The notes: a model not told the origin generated them from the sequence alone. A DNA stretch of 64,000 nt from Actinomycetota bacterium (GCA_020029595.1 JAIBJN010000001.1:1-64000); one strand, 5' to 3'. Positions 50,943-60,271 are shown, numbered from the stretch's first letter. Numbers and translations are program-made.

Positions 50943-53144
50943 CTACGGGGCGGTCGTGGTCGGAGGAGGCGCAGTCGTCGTCGGTGGCGGCGCGGTCGTC
51001 GTGGGCGGCGCGGTCGTCGTGGGGCTTTCGGTGGTCGAGTCTTTCTTCTTCTTCTCCTTCGGCTCGCCGAAGAAGGCGTACTCGCCCTTGAACGGCACCC
51101 AGACCACGGAATTCTTCGGATAGGGCCACGCCAGAGGGGAAACGCCCGCAAAGGCGCGCGACATGAAGAGGTTCCAGATCGACGCCGGGAAGGTCCCGCC
51201 GGCCACCGTGATCCCGTGGACGCTCGTCATCTCGATCTGGGCGTTGGGGTAGCCGACCCAGACGACGGTCGACGCCCTCGGCGTATAGCCGGCGAACCAC
51301 GCGTCGGCATAGCTGTCCGTCGTGCCCGTCTTACCCGCGATGTACGGGTCGCCGTAGTTGGCGCCGGTGCCGGTGCCGGCGTCCACGTTGTCCTGGAGGA
51401 TCCGGGTCACCTCGTAGGCGACGCCGTCCGCTATGACCCGTTTCCGCTTGGAGACGCCCCACCCGGCGCCCGTGTCGACCCGGCCGTCCGCGAGCACGAC
51501 CTTGCGGATCGCCATCGGCTCGGAGCGGACGCCACCGGACGCGAGCGTCGCGTATGCCGAGGCCATCTCCAGCACGGAAACGGCGTTCGAGCCGAGGCCG
51601 ATCGACGCGACGGGCAGCAGCTCGGTCTTGATCCCCATCTGGCGCGCGATCTTCACGACGTTCTCCGGGCCGACGTCCAACGTCAGCCGCGCGAAGACCG
51701 TGTTGTCCGAGGCGAGCGTCGCCGAGGAGATGGGCACGGGTCCCGAGTACGAATGGCTGTAGGTGGCCACGTCCCAGGGCTCCGAGTTCGGGTCCGGCTG
51801 CCAGTGGAACGGCGCCGAGAGGTACCTGGTCGAGTACGGGTTGATCCCCTGGCGGATCGCCTCCGTCAGCACGAAGGTCTTGAACGAGGAGCCGGACTGC
51901 CGCCGTCCCTGCGCCGCGATGTTGAACTGGATGTTCTTCTTCCCCGGGACGACCGCGGTCATCGCACGGATGGCCCCGTTCTTCGGGTTGATCGAGACGA
52001 TGGCCGAGGCCGGGTCGCCCGGCTGGTTCAGCGTCTCCTCGATCGCCTTGACCGCGAGCCGCTGGTAGCGCGGATTGATCGTCGTGTAGACCTTGAGCCC
52101 GCCGCCGCGTACGGTCGTGGCTCCGTACTTCTCGATCAGGAGCTCCCGCACGTAGCTGAAGAAGAAGGGCTCGCGGATCCTCGTGTAGATCCGGCCCCGC
52201 TTGAGCTCGATCCGCTGCCCGACGGTCTCCTGGTAGGTGGCCTGGTCGATGTAGCCGGCGTCGCGCATGGCGGCGAGGACGTCGTTCCGGCGACTGAGCG
52301 CCTGGTCGGGGCGCTGGAAGGGATCGTAGATCGAGGGCGCCTGCGGCAGCCCGGCGATCATGGCCGCCTGTGCGAGGTCGAGTTCGGCCGCGCGCTTCGA
52401 GAAGTACGTCTGGGCCGCGGCCTCGACACCGTACGCGTGGGCGCCGAAGTAGACCTGGTTCAGGTACGTCTCGAGGATCTTGTCCTTGCGCCAGCGCTTG
52501 AGCTCGGCGCCGGTCAGGCCCGGAGGCGTACCCCCCCAGAGCTTCGGAAGCCCCTCCTCCTCGAGCTTCATCGCGAGGCAGGCCTCCTTGGTCTTCCGCT
52601 CCCAGGAGACATCCCTCCCGATGTAGAGGTTTCGTACGAGCTGCTGCGTGAGCGTGGAGCCTCCCTGGACGATCTCGCCGCTCTGAAGGTTCTTGACGGC
52701 CGCCCGGACGATGCCCTCGTAGTCGATGCCCGAGTGGGAGTAGAACCGCCTGTCCTCCACCGCCACGGTGGCCTGCGCCACAAGCGGCGACATCTGGTCG
52801 AGCGCCACCGGCTGCCGGTTCTTCTCGGCGGGGATGGCGCCGAGCACGGAGCCGTCCGCGGCGTAGACGAACGAGTTCTGGCCGATCGAGACGGGCTGGA
52901 GCGACGCGAGCGAGCAGCTGTTCTTGAACGCCTGAGCGCCTGTGAAAGCGGCTGCGACCAGGATGGCGATCGTCGCCAGGGAGATGGCGAGAATGGAGAC
53001 GAAGATGAACTTCAGCGACTGCGACCGGTCGTGGCGGCGACGGTTTCGACGACGACGCCTGTTCCGGTTGTTCACCGCCCGCAGGCCCTTGTCGTTCCCG
53101 TCGTCCTTGCCGTTCTTGCCGCGGTTGCGCCCGTTCGTCGTCAC
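50943..53144 (-). CDS. Class A penicillin-binding protein (transglycosylase-transpeptidase)
   Basis: A 733-residue bifunctional peptidoglycan synthase. A basic cytosolic tail and one transmembrane helix (about 47-72) precede the GT51 domain with VAVEDRRFYSHSGID (catalytic Glu) and QGGSTLTQQLVRNLY. The transpeptidase has the SxxK motif in QSGSSFKTF, SDN in TLASDNTVFA and KTGTT near residue 600. A Thr/Pro tail with the unit TTTAPPP follows. The GTG start overlaps the MscS stop (GTGA). Confidence 0.95.
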   Translation of the reverse strand: MTTNGRNRGKNGKDDGNDKGLRAVNNRNRRRRRNRRRHDRSQSLKFIFVSILAISLATIAILVAAAFTGAQAFKNSCSLASLQPVSIGQNSFVYAADGSVLGAIPAEKNRQPVALDQMSPLVAQATVAVEDRRFYSHSGIDYEGIVRAAVKNLQSGEIVQGGSTLTQQLVRNLYIGRDVSWERKTKEACLAMKLEEEGLPKLWGGTPPGLTGAELKRWRKDKILETYLNQVYFGAHAYGVEAAAQTYFSKRAAELDLAQAAMIAGLPQAPSIYDPFQRPDQALSRRNDVLAAMRDAGYIDQATYQETVGQRIELKRGRIYTRIREPFFFSYVRELLIEKYGATTVRGGGLKVYTTINPRYQRLAVKAIEETLNQPGDPASAIVSINPKNGAIRAMTAVVPGKKNIQFNIAAQGRRQSGSSFKTFVLTEAIRQGINPYSTRYLSAPFHWQPDPNSEPWDVATYSHSYSGPVPISSATLASDNTVFARLTLDVGPENVVKIARQMGIKTELLPVASIGLGSNAVSVLEMASAYATLASGGVRSEPMAIRKVVLADGRVDTGAGWGVSKRKRVIADGVAYEVTRILQDNVDAGTGTGANYGDPYIAGKTGTTDSYADAWFAGYTPRASTVVWVGYPNAQIEMTSVHGITVAGGTFPASIWNLFMSRAFAGVSPLAWPYPKNSVVWVPFKGEYAFFGEPKEKKKKDSTTESPTTTAPPTTTAPPPTTTAPPPTTTAP
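50946..51023 (-). repeat. Tandem repeat encoding a Thr-Pro-rich tail
   Basis: About three and a half copies of a 21-base unit encode TTTAPPP at the C terminus of the PBP. Such tails are common cell-wall-spanning linkers and may vary in copy number. Confidence 0.75.
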
Positions 53145-53893
53145 GCGTAGATGCCCTCGGCCTTCAGGCGCTCGACGACCGCACGCCGCAACGCCGAGGA
53201 GAGCTCGCCCGCCTCGGCGGAGCTCCCCGCCCAGGTCTCGACCGTCACGACTGCGCCGGTCGGGTCGAGCTGGCTCACGTAGACGTTCGGTTCCTTGACG
53301 GTCATGGTCTCGGGAAGACGGTTCGCCTCCTCGAGAAGGAGCGCGAGCACTCGGTCGAGGTCGGCGGCGAGAGGCACGGTGACCCGCACCGCGACCAGCT
53401 GCTCGGCACCTGCGATGGTGGCATTCCTGATGGTATCGGAGGACAGCTTGGCGTTCGGGACGTAGTACCTCGCACCGTCCCCGGCACGGATGGTCGTGTA
53501 CGTGAGACCGATCTGCTCCACCGTGCCCGAGGCGCCCGCGACGGCGACAGCGTCGCCGAGCCGGAGGGGCTGCGCGAACGCGACCAGGATGCCCGCGACG
53601 AAGTTCGCCAGGGTCGACTGCGCCGCCAGGCCGACGATGAGGGCGATGACGGCGGAGGACGCGAGGATGCTGCCGGCGACGTCGCGCACGGCGGGGAAGA
53701 CGAGGAGCGCGCTCAGGACGCCGATTCCGAAGATCACGGCCAGGGCGCTCCGTCGCACGACTCGGTAGACCGTGAGGGTTTCGGGGCGCAACGTGAAGTG
53801 CCGCGAGATCATCCGGTCGACGACCCGGGCGACGATCAGCGTCGCGAGCAGGACAAGGCCCGCAACGATTGCGCGCTCGATCCACTCGTCCAT
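53141..53893 (-). CDS. MscS-family mechanosensitive ion channel
   Basis: A 250-residue small-conductance channel. Three transmembrane helices are seen (about 7-24, 48-66, 73-105). The pore helix region is ALIVGLAAQSTLANFVAGILV, followed by the beta domain start QPLRLGDAVAVAGASGTVEQIGL and NAKLSSDTIRN. It releases solutes on hypo-osmotic shock. Its stop overlaps the PBP GTG, linking turgor relief with wall synthesis in one transcript. Confidence 0.92.
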   Translation of the reverse strand: MDEWIERAIVAGLVLLATLIVARVVDRMISRHFTLRPETLTVYRVVRRSALAVIFGIGVLSALLVFPAVRDVAGSILASSAVIALIVGLAAQSTLANFVAGILVAFAQPLRLGDAVAVAGASGTVEQIGLTYTTIRAGDGARYYVPNAKLSSDTIRNATIAGAEQLVAVRVTVPLAADLDRVLALLLEEANRLPETMTVKEPNVYVSQLDPTGAVVTVETWAGSSAEAGELSSALRRAVVERLKAEGIYA

Positions 53894-53907
53894 CGGTGGA
53901 GAGTTCT

Positions 53908-54321
53908 CTAGAAGGGGAGGTGCTTCCTGCCCGCGAAGCCTTCCTCGAGGCCGTGCCAGTGCGCGACCTCAGGCTCCCCGAGCTCCCAGCAGAGGAGAAC
54001 GGCGTCGCCGCTCAGAGGATGGCGCGCGGGGAAGTCGACGAGGCCCCGGTCGAGGTCCTTGACCTGGGCGCCGAGGCTCTGGATCTCCTCGACGAGCTCT
54101 GCGAGCCCCGCGGCCGCGCGTGCAACTGCCTCTTGGAGCTCGCCGACGCGGGTCGGGTCGAGGCTGCCCCCGTTGCCTGCGACGAGCGTCTGTACCGCCT
54201 CGAGCTCGGCGCCGAGCGCCACGAGCGCACGCCTCTCCTCGACCAAACGCTCGACGAGGGGCCGCACGCCCGGCAGCGCATCGTTCGCCTCCTCCGGCGT
54301 GAAGAGTTGCATCTTCGCCAT
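53908..54321 (-). CDS. DUF2203 family protein
   Basis: A 137-residue protein. It starts MAKMQLFTPEEANDALPGVR, has a coiled-coil middle, and ends with VKDLDRGLVDFPAR and VLLCWELGEPEVAHWHGLEEGFAGR, the DUF2203 signature. Function unknown. The ATG at 54321 is only two bases from the GTG of the divergent lipoprotein gene, so any promoters must lie inside the opposite gene. Confidence 0.85.
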   Translation of the reverse strand: MAKMQLFTPEEANDALPGVRPLVERLVEERRALVALGAELEAVQTLVAGNGGSLDPTRVGELQEAVARAAAGLAELVEEIQSLGAQVKDLDRGLVDFPARHPLSGDAVLLCWELGEPEVAHWHGLEEGFAGRKHLPF

Positions 54322-54322
54322 A

Positions 54323-55267
54323 GTGCCAATCGCCGTGAGAACCCGCCTCCTCTCCACCGCCCTGCTCCTCGCGCTTGTCGGCGCCTCCGGCTGCGGCGAG
54401 CGAGGCGAGCCCCTGGGTGAGATCGAGCAGCCGTACCCCGTCACCGTGCAGGGTGCCAGCGAGAAGCCTGCCGCCGTCGCCTCGCGGCCGGAGCGGATCG
54501 TCGCGCTCGATCCGGGCTCGACCGAGCTCCTGATCGCGCTCGGTGCGCGCGACCGCCTCGTGGGGGTCCCGGCAGGAACCGAGCGGGGCGAGGGCCCCCA
54601 GAAGGCGCCGCCCTCCGCGGTCGACGTCGTCTCCCCCAACCTGCAGCTACGGGTCGACGAGATCGTCGAGCTCGACCCCGACCTCATTGTCGCCACACCG
54701 AGCACCGATCTCCTCGACGTCACGCGCGCCCAGCGGGAGAGCGGGGCCACCGTCTACGTCCAGCCGAGCTCGTCGGTCGAGGACGTCCTTCGGGCAACGC
54801 TCGAGCTCGGCCTCCTCGTCGGGGAGCCGGTCGAGGCCCGCAGAGTTGCGTCACAGATCCGCTCCGGGATCGCGGCGGTGGAGGACCGTGTCGCCGACGA
54901 GCCGGTGCGTACGACCTTCGTCGACACCGGCTTCTTCATCACCGTCCCAGCTCGCTCGTTGCTCGGTGACCTCGTCCGCCGCGCGCGCGGGGAGAGCGTT
55001 GCGGGGGAGACCCCGGGAGGGGAGCCGTTCCCGCTCGCCCGGCTGCGGCGGCTCGATCCCGCCGTCTACCTCGCCACCTCGGACAGCCGCGTGACCCTTC
55101 GGGACCTTCGCGCTGACCCGAGGACGGAGGACCTACGGGCCGTCCGGCGCGGTCGCTTCGCCGTTCTTCCCACGGAGCTCGTCCAGCGCGCGGGGCCGCG
55201 CCTCGGCCAGGCGCTCGAGCGGGTCGCCAAGGCACTTCACCCCGATGCCTTCGCGGAAGACGGCTAG
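54323..55267 (+). CDS. BtuF/FepB-like periplasmic-binding lipoprotein
   Basis: About 314 residues. A signal peptide ends at LVGASGCGERG, a good lipobox. The binding domain has RIVALDPGSTELLIALGARDRLVGV near residue 60, DEIVELDPDLIVATPS near 115 and RRLDPAVYLATSD near 250, as in cobalamin or siderophore binding proteins. No permease or ATPase genes are adjacent. The start is either the GTG at 54323 or the GTG at 54335. Confidence 0.85.
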   Translation: MPIAVRTRLLSTALLLALVGASGCGERGEPLGEIEQPYPVTVQGASEKPAAVASRPERIVALDPGSTELLIALGARDRLVGVPAGTERGEGPQKAPPSAVDVVSPNLQLRVDEIVELDPDLIVATPSTDLLDVTRAQRESGATVYVQPSSSVEDVLRATLELGLLVGEPVEARRVASQIRSGIAAVEDRVADEPVRTTFVDTGFFITVPARSLLGDLVRRARGESVAGETPGGEPFPLARLRRLDPAVYLATSDSRVTLRDLRADPRTEDLRAVRRGRFAVLPTELVQRAGPRLGQALERVAKALHPDAFAEDG

Positions 55268-55916
55268 TCCGACCGCAGTCGACCTCGACGCGGTCACCGT
55301 CGACGCGATGGGCACACTCGTCGAGCTCGACGCACCGGCAGGCCGGCTTCGAACCGCTCTGGCCGAGCGCGGCTTCGAGCGGGAGCTCGAGGACGTCGCG
55401 GCCGCCTTCCGCGCCGAGGTCGCCTACTACCTCCCGCGAACCCTCGAAGGGACCGACCAGGCGAGCCTCTCCGACCTTCGGCGTCGCTGCACGGCCGTGT
55501 TCCTCGAGCACGCGAAGGTCGAGCTCGACGCCGAAGGCTTCACGTCGGCGTTCGTCGAGAGCATCGTCTTCGAACCGCTCGCAGGGGCCGCCTCGGCGCT
55601 CGCGCGCCTCCGCAGGGCGGGCCTCGTCCTCGCGTGCGTCTCCAACTGGGACATCTCGCTCGCCGGACAGCTCGAGCGTGCAGGCCTCGCCGGCTCCTTC
55701 TCCGAGATCGTCAGCTCGGCCGAGGCGGGCGCGGCGAAGCCTGACCCCGCCATGTTCGCGGTGGCCCTCGAGCGCCTGGGCGTCGATCCTGCGCGCACCC
55801 TGCATATCGGAGACGGTGACGCGGACCGCGGAGGGGCCGCCGCGGCCCGGCTCTCCTTCGAGCCGGCGCCGCTCGCTACGCTCCCCGCACGGCTGGGACT
55901 CGGCCGCAAGTCATGA
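55245..55916 (+). CDS. HAD-superfamily hydrolase (REG-2-like)
   Basis: A 223-residue hydrolase. Motif I reads VTVDAMGTLV, lacking the second Asp of DxD as in REG-2-type members. Motif II is CVSNWD, the Lys is in GAAKPDPAMF, and motif IV is HIGDGDADRGGA. The substrate is unknown. Its ATG lies 23 bases inside the end of the lipoprotein gene, and its stop overlaps the next ATG, so it is in an operon. Confidence 0.85.
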   Translation: MPSRKTASPTAVDLDAVTVDAMGTLVELDAPAGRLRTALAERGFERELEDVAAAFRAEVAYYLPRTLEGTDQASLSDLRRRCTAVFLEHAKVELDAEGFTSAFVESIVFEPLAGAASALARLRRAGLVLACVSNWDISLAGQLERAGLAGSFSEIVSSAEAGAAKPDPAMFAVALERLGVDPARTLHIGDGDADRGGAAAARLSFEPAPLATLPARLGLGRKS

Positions 55917-57076
55917 GTAAGCGAACGCGGGGCCTCTCCACACGCGCGATCCACACGCCGCCGCTGCCCACCGGGGCGGGGGAGCCTCTCGTCGGACCGA
56001 TCGTAGCCTCGACGACGTTCTCTTTCGAGCGCGTCGCCGAGCTCGGCCGCGTGATCTCGGAGGAGGAATACGGGTTCACCTACGCGCGGCTCCGCAACCC
56101 GACCGTCGAGGAGCTCAACGCCGTCGTCGCGGCCATCGAGAGCGCCGAGGCGGCGCAGGCCTTCGGGTCGGGGATGGCGGCGATCAGCGCCGCTCTGCAC
56201 TCGAGCCTCGCGTCGGGAGACACCCTCCTTCTTCCGCAGCAGCTCTACGGCACGACGTACCAGCTCGCCGAATCGCAGCTCCGGCCACGCGGGGTCGAGA
56301 TCGTCTACCTCGACGTCACCGACCCGAGCGCCTGGGAGCGACCGGCCCGGGTGCGGTACGTCGAGACGATGGCGAACCCCGGCTTCCCGCTGGCTGACCT
56401 GGCCACGCTCGCGGCGACGAAGGGCGACGGGCTCCTGATCGTCGACAACACGTTCGCGTCGCCGGCGCTCTGCCGACCGCTCGAGCTCGGCGCCGACCTC
56501 GTCTGCGAGTCCGCAACCAAGTACTTGAACGGGCACCACGACGTCACGGCGGGCGTCCTCGCAGGCAGCCGCGAGCTCGTGGCGGCCGCGCGAGGCCACC
56601 AGATCGTGGTCGGCTCAGTGCTCGACCCGTTCCCGGCGTTCCTCGTCCGCCGCGGCCTGAAGACGCTGACGCTGCGCCTGGAGCGGGCGAGCTCGAACGC
56701 TCTCGCCACGGCGCGGTTTCTCGAGATGCACCCGAAGGTCGAGCGGGTGCTCTACGCAGGGCTCGAGAGCTTTCCGCAGTACGAGCTGGCGCTGCGCCAG
56801 CTCGGCGGCCCCGGCGGCATGCTCGCCTTCGAGCTCGTGGGCGGCCGCGAGGCCGGCGAGCGCTTCATGGACGCGCTCGAGCTCTGCGGCCGGGCGACGA
56901 GCCTCGGCGGCGTCGACACGGTCCTCCACCACCCCGCCTCGACGAGTCATCGCCAGTACTCGCCGGAGCAGCTCGCCGCGGCGGGTATCTCATCGGGTCT
57001 GCTGCGCCTCTCCGTAGGGTGTGAAGATGCCGACGACATCGTCGCCGACCTCGAGCAGGCGCTCGCGCAGGCATAG
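55913..57076 (+). CDS. metB: Cys/Met metabolism PLP-dependent enzyme (cystathionine gamma-synthase/lyase type)
   Basis: A 387-residue fold-type I PLP enzyme. It starts TRGLSTRAIHT and contains YARLRNPTVEELNAVVAAIE, FGSGMAAISAAL, and the PLP Asp in LIVDNTFASP. The PLP Lys is in ESATKYLNGHHDVTAG, and the end has SVGCEDADDIVADLEQAL. It could be cystathionine gamma-synthase, gamma-lyase or methionine gamma-lyase; sequence alone does not decide. ATGA overlap with the HAD gene. Confidence 0.88.
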   Translation: MSKRTRGLSTRAIHTPPLPTGAGEPLVGPIVASTTFSFERVAELGRVISEEEYGFTYARLRNPTVEELNAVVAAIESAEAAQAFGSGMAAISAALHSSLASGDTLLLPQQLYGTTYQLAESQLRPRGVEIVYLDVTDPSAWERPARVRYVETMANPGFPLADLATLAATKGDGLLIVDNTFASPALCRPLELGADLVCESATKYLNGHHDVTAGVLAGSRELVAAARGHQIVVGSVLDPFPAFLVRRGLKTLTLRLERASSNALATARFLEMHPKVERVLYAGLESFPQYELALRQLGGPGGMLAFELVGGREAGERFMDALELCGRATSLGGVDTVLHHPASTSHRQYSPEQLAAAGISSGLLRLSVGCEDADDIVADLEQALAQA

Positions 57077-57740
57077 CCCGACCGCGCTCGGGCTCTGGAT
57101 CGCCCTCTCGGCACTTCTCATCGCCGTCGCGTTCTGGTCGGCAGGCCAGGAGGGCGGGACCGAGGACGCCCTCTACGACGCCGACCTGGCCGTCGGAGGG
57201 CTCTTCTTCTACGGACTCATGGCCCTGATCACGTTCGGCATCGCACTCGTCTACGGGCGCCCGCTCCGCGCGCTCGGCTTTCGCCGGTTCCGCCTGCGCT
57301 GGGTCTGGATCTCCTTCGGGATCGTCGTCCTCACGATCATCGTTGCCCGGGCGCTCGAGCCCGTCCTCCACGGCGGGGAGGAGCAGGGGTTCGCCCCCGA
57401 GAGCTGGCAACCCGAGCACGCCGCGGTCTTCGCCGTCAACTCCGTCGTCCTCATCCTCGTCGGCCCGTTCGCCGAGGAGCTCTTCTTCCGTGGCCTCGGC
57501 GTGCGGGTCTGGGCCGTCTTCGGCGGCCTCGTCGCGATCCTCGCCACAGGAGTCGTCTTCGGACTGGTGCACGGCGTCCTCGGGGCGATCCCGCCGCTCG
57601 TCCTCTTCGGCGTCGGGCTCGCCTGGGTACGGCTACGTTCCGCGAGCGTGTGGCCGCCCTTCATCGCACATGCCACCTACAACGGCCTCGGGATCCTGCT
57701 GCTCGTCATCGCCTGGGCGACGGACACGCCTGTCTCCTAG
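57021..57740 (+). CDS. CPBP-family intramembrane metalloprotease
   Basis: A 239-residue protein with about seven hydrophobic segments. CPBP motif 1 is PFAEELFFRG near residue 153, motif 2 is FGLVHG near 183 and motif 3 is AHATYNG near 218; these supply the Glu-Glu and His residues of the active site. Members cleave prenylated or membrane proteins (CAAX-type). The start (GTG at 57021 or ATG at 57027) lies within the metB-type gene end, so translation is coupled. Confidence 0.88.
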   Translation: MKMPTTSSPTSSRRSRRHSPTALGLWIALSALLIAVAFWSAGQEGGTEDALYDADLAVGGLFFYGLMALITFGIALVYGRPLRALGFRRFRLRWVWISFGIVVLTIIVARALEPVLHGGEEQGFAPESWQPEHAAVFAVNSVVLILVGPFAEELFFRGLGVRVWAVFGGLVAILATGVVFGLVHGVLGAIPPLVLFGVGLAWVRLRSASVWPPFIAHATYNGLGILLLVIAWATDTPVS

Positions 57741-57745
57741 CCGCT

Positions 57746-57751
57746 TATCCT
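57746..57751 (+). promoter_or_regulatory. -10 element of the chorismate mutase gene (leaderless)
   Basis: TATCCT six bases before the ATG at 57758. Confidence 0.55.
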
Positions 57752-57757
57752 TGAGCC

Positions 57758-58048
57758 ATGCGGCCGAGCGACCCCGAGCAGGATCCCGTCGTCCGCGATC
57801 TCCGGACACGCATCACGGAGGCCGACCGGGCGATCCTCACGGCCGTCAACGCGCGGCTCGAGCTCGTCCGGGCGCTCCGCACGCACAAGCTCTCCCAGGG
57901 CTGGGATTTCGTCGACCGTGACCGCGAGGAGCAGCTCCTCGACTCGCTTGTGCGCGAGAACCCCGGGCCTCTCACGGAGGCGGGACTCCGCCGGCTCTTC
58001 GGCGACCTGCTCGCGCTTACCAAGCGCGAGGTCGACGGCGAGCCCTAG
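57758..58048 (+). CDS. Chorismate mutase, AroQ class
   Basis: A 96-residue helical enzyme converting chorismate to prephenate for Phe/Tyr synthesis. The pattern LRTRITEADRAILTAVNARLELV, then ALRTHK and FVDRDREEQLLDSL, gives the Arg, Lys and Glu/Gln positions of AroQ. Single domain with no fused dehydratase. It converges with the nuclease gene, leaving three bases between stops. Confidence 0.88.
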   Translation: MRPSDPEQDPVVRDLRTRITEADRAILTAVNARLELVRALRTHKLSQGWDFVDRDREEQLLDSLVRENPGPLTEAGLRRLFGDLLALTKREVDGEP

Positions 58049-58051
58049 CTC

Positions 58052-58537
58052 CTACTCCGTGGAGAAGTCCTCGGGCTTGACCTCGTCGAGGAACTTCTTG
58101 AACTCCTCGACGACCTCCTCCTCGTTCACGTCTTCGTGCTCGAACTCGATCGCGCTCTCTTCGATCACCGCCTCGGCGGCGAAGATCGGCGCTTCGGCGC
58201 GCACGGCGAGGGCGATCGCGTCGCTCGGACGCGAGTCGATCTCGATCTCGGCCCCGTCGATGGCCACCGTGATGAGCGCGTAGAACGTGTTCTCGCGGAG
58301 CTCGGTGACGGCGATGCGGACTACGCGAGCCTCGAGCTGGGCGAGGATGTCCGTGAAGAGGTCGTGCGTCATCGGGCGCGGCGTCGCGGCGCCCTGGAGC
58401 TTCATGAGAATCGCGGCCGCCTCCGGATGACCGATCCAGATCGGGAGGAACTTGTTTCCGTCGGCGGTCTTGAGCAAGACGATCGGCTGCTTGCCGACCA
58501 TGTCGAAGCTCACGCCGTAGATGACCATCTCGTGCAT
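58052..58537 (-). CDS. Bifunctional nuclease family protein (BFN/DUF151)
   Basis: A 161-residue protein with the full BFN domain: VLLKTADGNKFLPIWIGHPEAAAI near residue 20, RPMTHDLFTDIL near 54, and IDSRPSDAIALAVRA near 103. An acidic tail (about 125-161) follows. The family is reported to have nuclease activity or to serve as a conserved stress protein. A minus-strand TATCAT lies 17 bases upstream of the ATG. Confidence 0.9.
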   Translation of the reverse strand: MHEMVIYGVSFDMVGKQPIVLLKTADGNKFLPIWIGHPEAAAILMKLQGAATPRPMTHDLFTDILAQLEARVVRIAVTELRENTFYALITVAIDGAEIEIDSRPSDAIALAVRAEAPIFAAEAVIEESAIEFEHEDVNEEEVVEEFKKFLDEVKPEDFSTE

Positions 58538-58554
58538 GGGCAGGACTGAGTCTG

Positions 58555-58560
58555 ATGATA
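58555..58560 (-). promoter_or_regulatory. -10 element of the bifunctional nuclease gene
   Basis: Minus-strand TATCAT 17 bases before the ATG at 58537, giving a short leader. Confidence 0.4.
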
Positions 58561-59226
58561 GCCGCGCCCCTTCGAACCGGAACCGGCGACGGAGTCTTCA
58601 CCCGGCCCAGCTTGAATGGACGACCCGCAGGTGAAAGAGTCTTGTGCCCGTTGGCTCGAATCCTGCGTCCACTCGCCGTTGGTGTCGGGGTGGGTGGGCT
58701 CCTCGGACTCCTCATCGCCGGTACCGGCTCCCGCATCGCGATGCGGCTGATTGCCCTCGCAGACAATCGGGAGGACTTCGGCCGGGTTACGAGCGCAGAG
58801 GCAGTCGTCGGCGACGTGACGCTTGACGGAACGCTCACCGTCCTGCGCACGGGCGTCCTCCTCGGCATTCTCGGATCTCTCCTCTATCTTGGGCTTCGGC
58901 GCTGGCTGCCCCGTGAGCGCCGTCTCCGGACGCTCGCGTTCGCCTGCACGATCGTAGGGTTGGGCCTGTTCGTCACGGTCGAGGGGAATCAGGAGGACTT
59001 CGCGTTTCTGAACCTCGGGCTCAGCCTTGGCCTCTTCGGCGCGACGCTGCTCCTCTTCGGCCTGGCGGTGCCTCCTCTCGTCGATCGGCTGGCTCCTCTA
59101 CCTCACACTCGGGCTCGCGGTGCCTCGCTCGTCACATCCCTCGTCGTCGCCCTCGCGCTGGTTGCCGGCGTCTTCGCGGTGAAGCACGCGGTCGAGTTCG
59201 CGAACGGGACGCGGATCCCGAGCTAA
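58555..59226 (+). CDS. Hypothetical membrane protein
   Basis: Up to 223 residues with about five transmembrane segments (near 37-57, 95-115, 124-142, 147-170 and 190-210). A loop EDFGRVTSAEAVVGDVTLDG lies between the first two and VEGNQEDFAF between the third and fourth. Family not recognised. The first 29 codons look non-conserved. A TTG at 58642 or 58651, just before a basic stretch and the first helix, is an equally likely start. Confidence 0.6.
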   Translation: MIAAPLRTGTGDGVFTRPSLNGRPAGERVLCPLARILRPLAVGVGVGGLLGLLIAGTGSRIAMRLIALADNREDFGRVTSAEAVVGDVTLDGTLTVLRTGVLLGILGSLLYLGLRRWLPRERRLRTLAFACTIVGLGLFVTVEGNQEDFAFLNLGLSLGLFGATLLLFGLAVPPLVDRLAPLPHTRARGASLVTSLVVALALVAGVFAVKHAVEFANGTRIPS

Positions 59227-59331
59227 CGGGGCCCCTTTGACTCGACCCCGAACGGGTCCCGGCTTCCAAGCCTGGCTGTGCCGCTCGCCTCGCCCGCCGG
59301 CGCAGCCGGTCCGTTGGCAGGCAGCTCGAGA

Positions 59332-59395
<64 letters not shown>

Positions 59396-59405
<10 letters not shown>

Positions 59406-60271
59406 GCGCCGACGGATTGTAGCCGCGCTCGCTCGAGGGCCTCGACGATCTCCTCGAGCTCGAGCTCGCTCGCGAAGTAGACCTCGATCCGCCCGCCGGC
59501 GACCTTCGCGTCGGCTCCCGTAAGCCTCCGCACGGCGTCCTTGGCCCGCTCGGCCAGAGCCGGATCGACGGGCTGCTTGCGCCTCGGCTTCGTCCGCGCG
59601 CCGGCCCAGCGAGCGGCACGCTCGGCCGCGCGCACCGACAGTCCCGCGCGCACGATGCGACGCGCCAGGGCACGGCGCTCCTCGTTGTCCGGCACAGCCA
59701 GGACTGCGCGCGCATGACCCTCGGAGAGCCGGCCGCGCTCCACTAGCCCGAGAACGTCGTCGGGAAGCTCAAGGAGCCGTACTCGGTTCGAGACCGTCGG
59801 CTTCGAGCGGCCGACCTGTTCCGCGACCTCGCCCAGACCGAGCCCGAACTCGTCCATGAGGACGGCGTAGGCCCGCGCCTCGTCGACAGGGGAGAGGTCT
59901 TCTCGGGCAACGTTCTCGACGAGCGCGAGGAGGAGCGAGTCGCGGTCGTCGGTCTCGCGAACGAGGGCCGGGATCGTGGCCAGGCCGGCCACCCGCGCCG
60001 CGCGCCAGCGGCGCTCCCCCGCTATGAGCTCGTAGCCGCCCTCTTGAGCCGGGCGCACGACGACGGGCTGGACGAGTCCCTGGGCTCGGATCGACTCTGC
60101 GAGCTCGTCGATACGCTCCCCGTCGAGCCTCTTCCGCGGCTGGCGTGAGTTGGCCCGGATCGCGCCCACGGGGACGTGCACGAGCTCGCTCGTCGCGGCC
60201 GCGCCGCCCATGAGCACCTCGAGGCCGCGCCCGAGGCCGCGCCTCGGGCTGGGGCTAGCCGCGGTCGACAA
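59396..60271 (-). CDS. parB: Chromosome-partitioning protein ParB
   Basis: A 291-residue ParB/Spo0J. Residues 1-20 are the ParA-interacting tail (RRGLGRGLEVLMGG). The CTPase/nuclease-like domain has IRANSRQPRKRLD, QPVVVRP and the GERRWRAAR motif near residue 86. The helix-turn-helix is EVAEQVGRSKPTVSNRVRLL, and the dimerisation domain is at the C terminus. TTG start inside the end of parA. The last codons and TAG stop lie within the tRNA-Ile gene. No parS site was seen in the window. Confidence 0.95.

Noticed and set aside
50946..51023. Short tandem repeats as a possible CRISPR-like array
   Set aside because: The 21-base units are adjacent with no spacers and encode the Thr/Pro tail of the PBP.
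53145..53885. Upstream extension of the PBP to a 980-residue protein
   Set aside because: The extra part overlaps the MscS gene in another frame and is low-complexity Arg/Pro sequence.
59227..59331. Possible small gene or RNA between the membrane protein gene and tRNA-Ile
   Set aside because: The 105 bases show no open frame with a start, no strong hairpin and no promoter hexamer.
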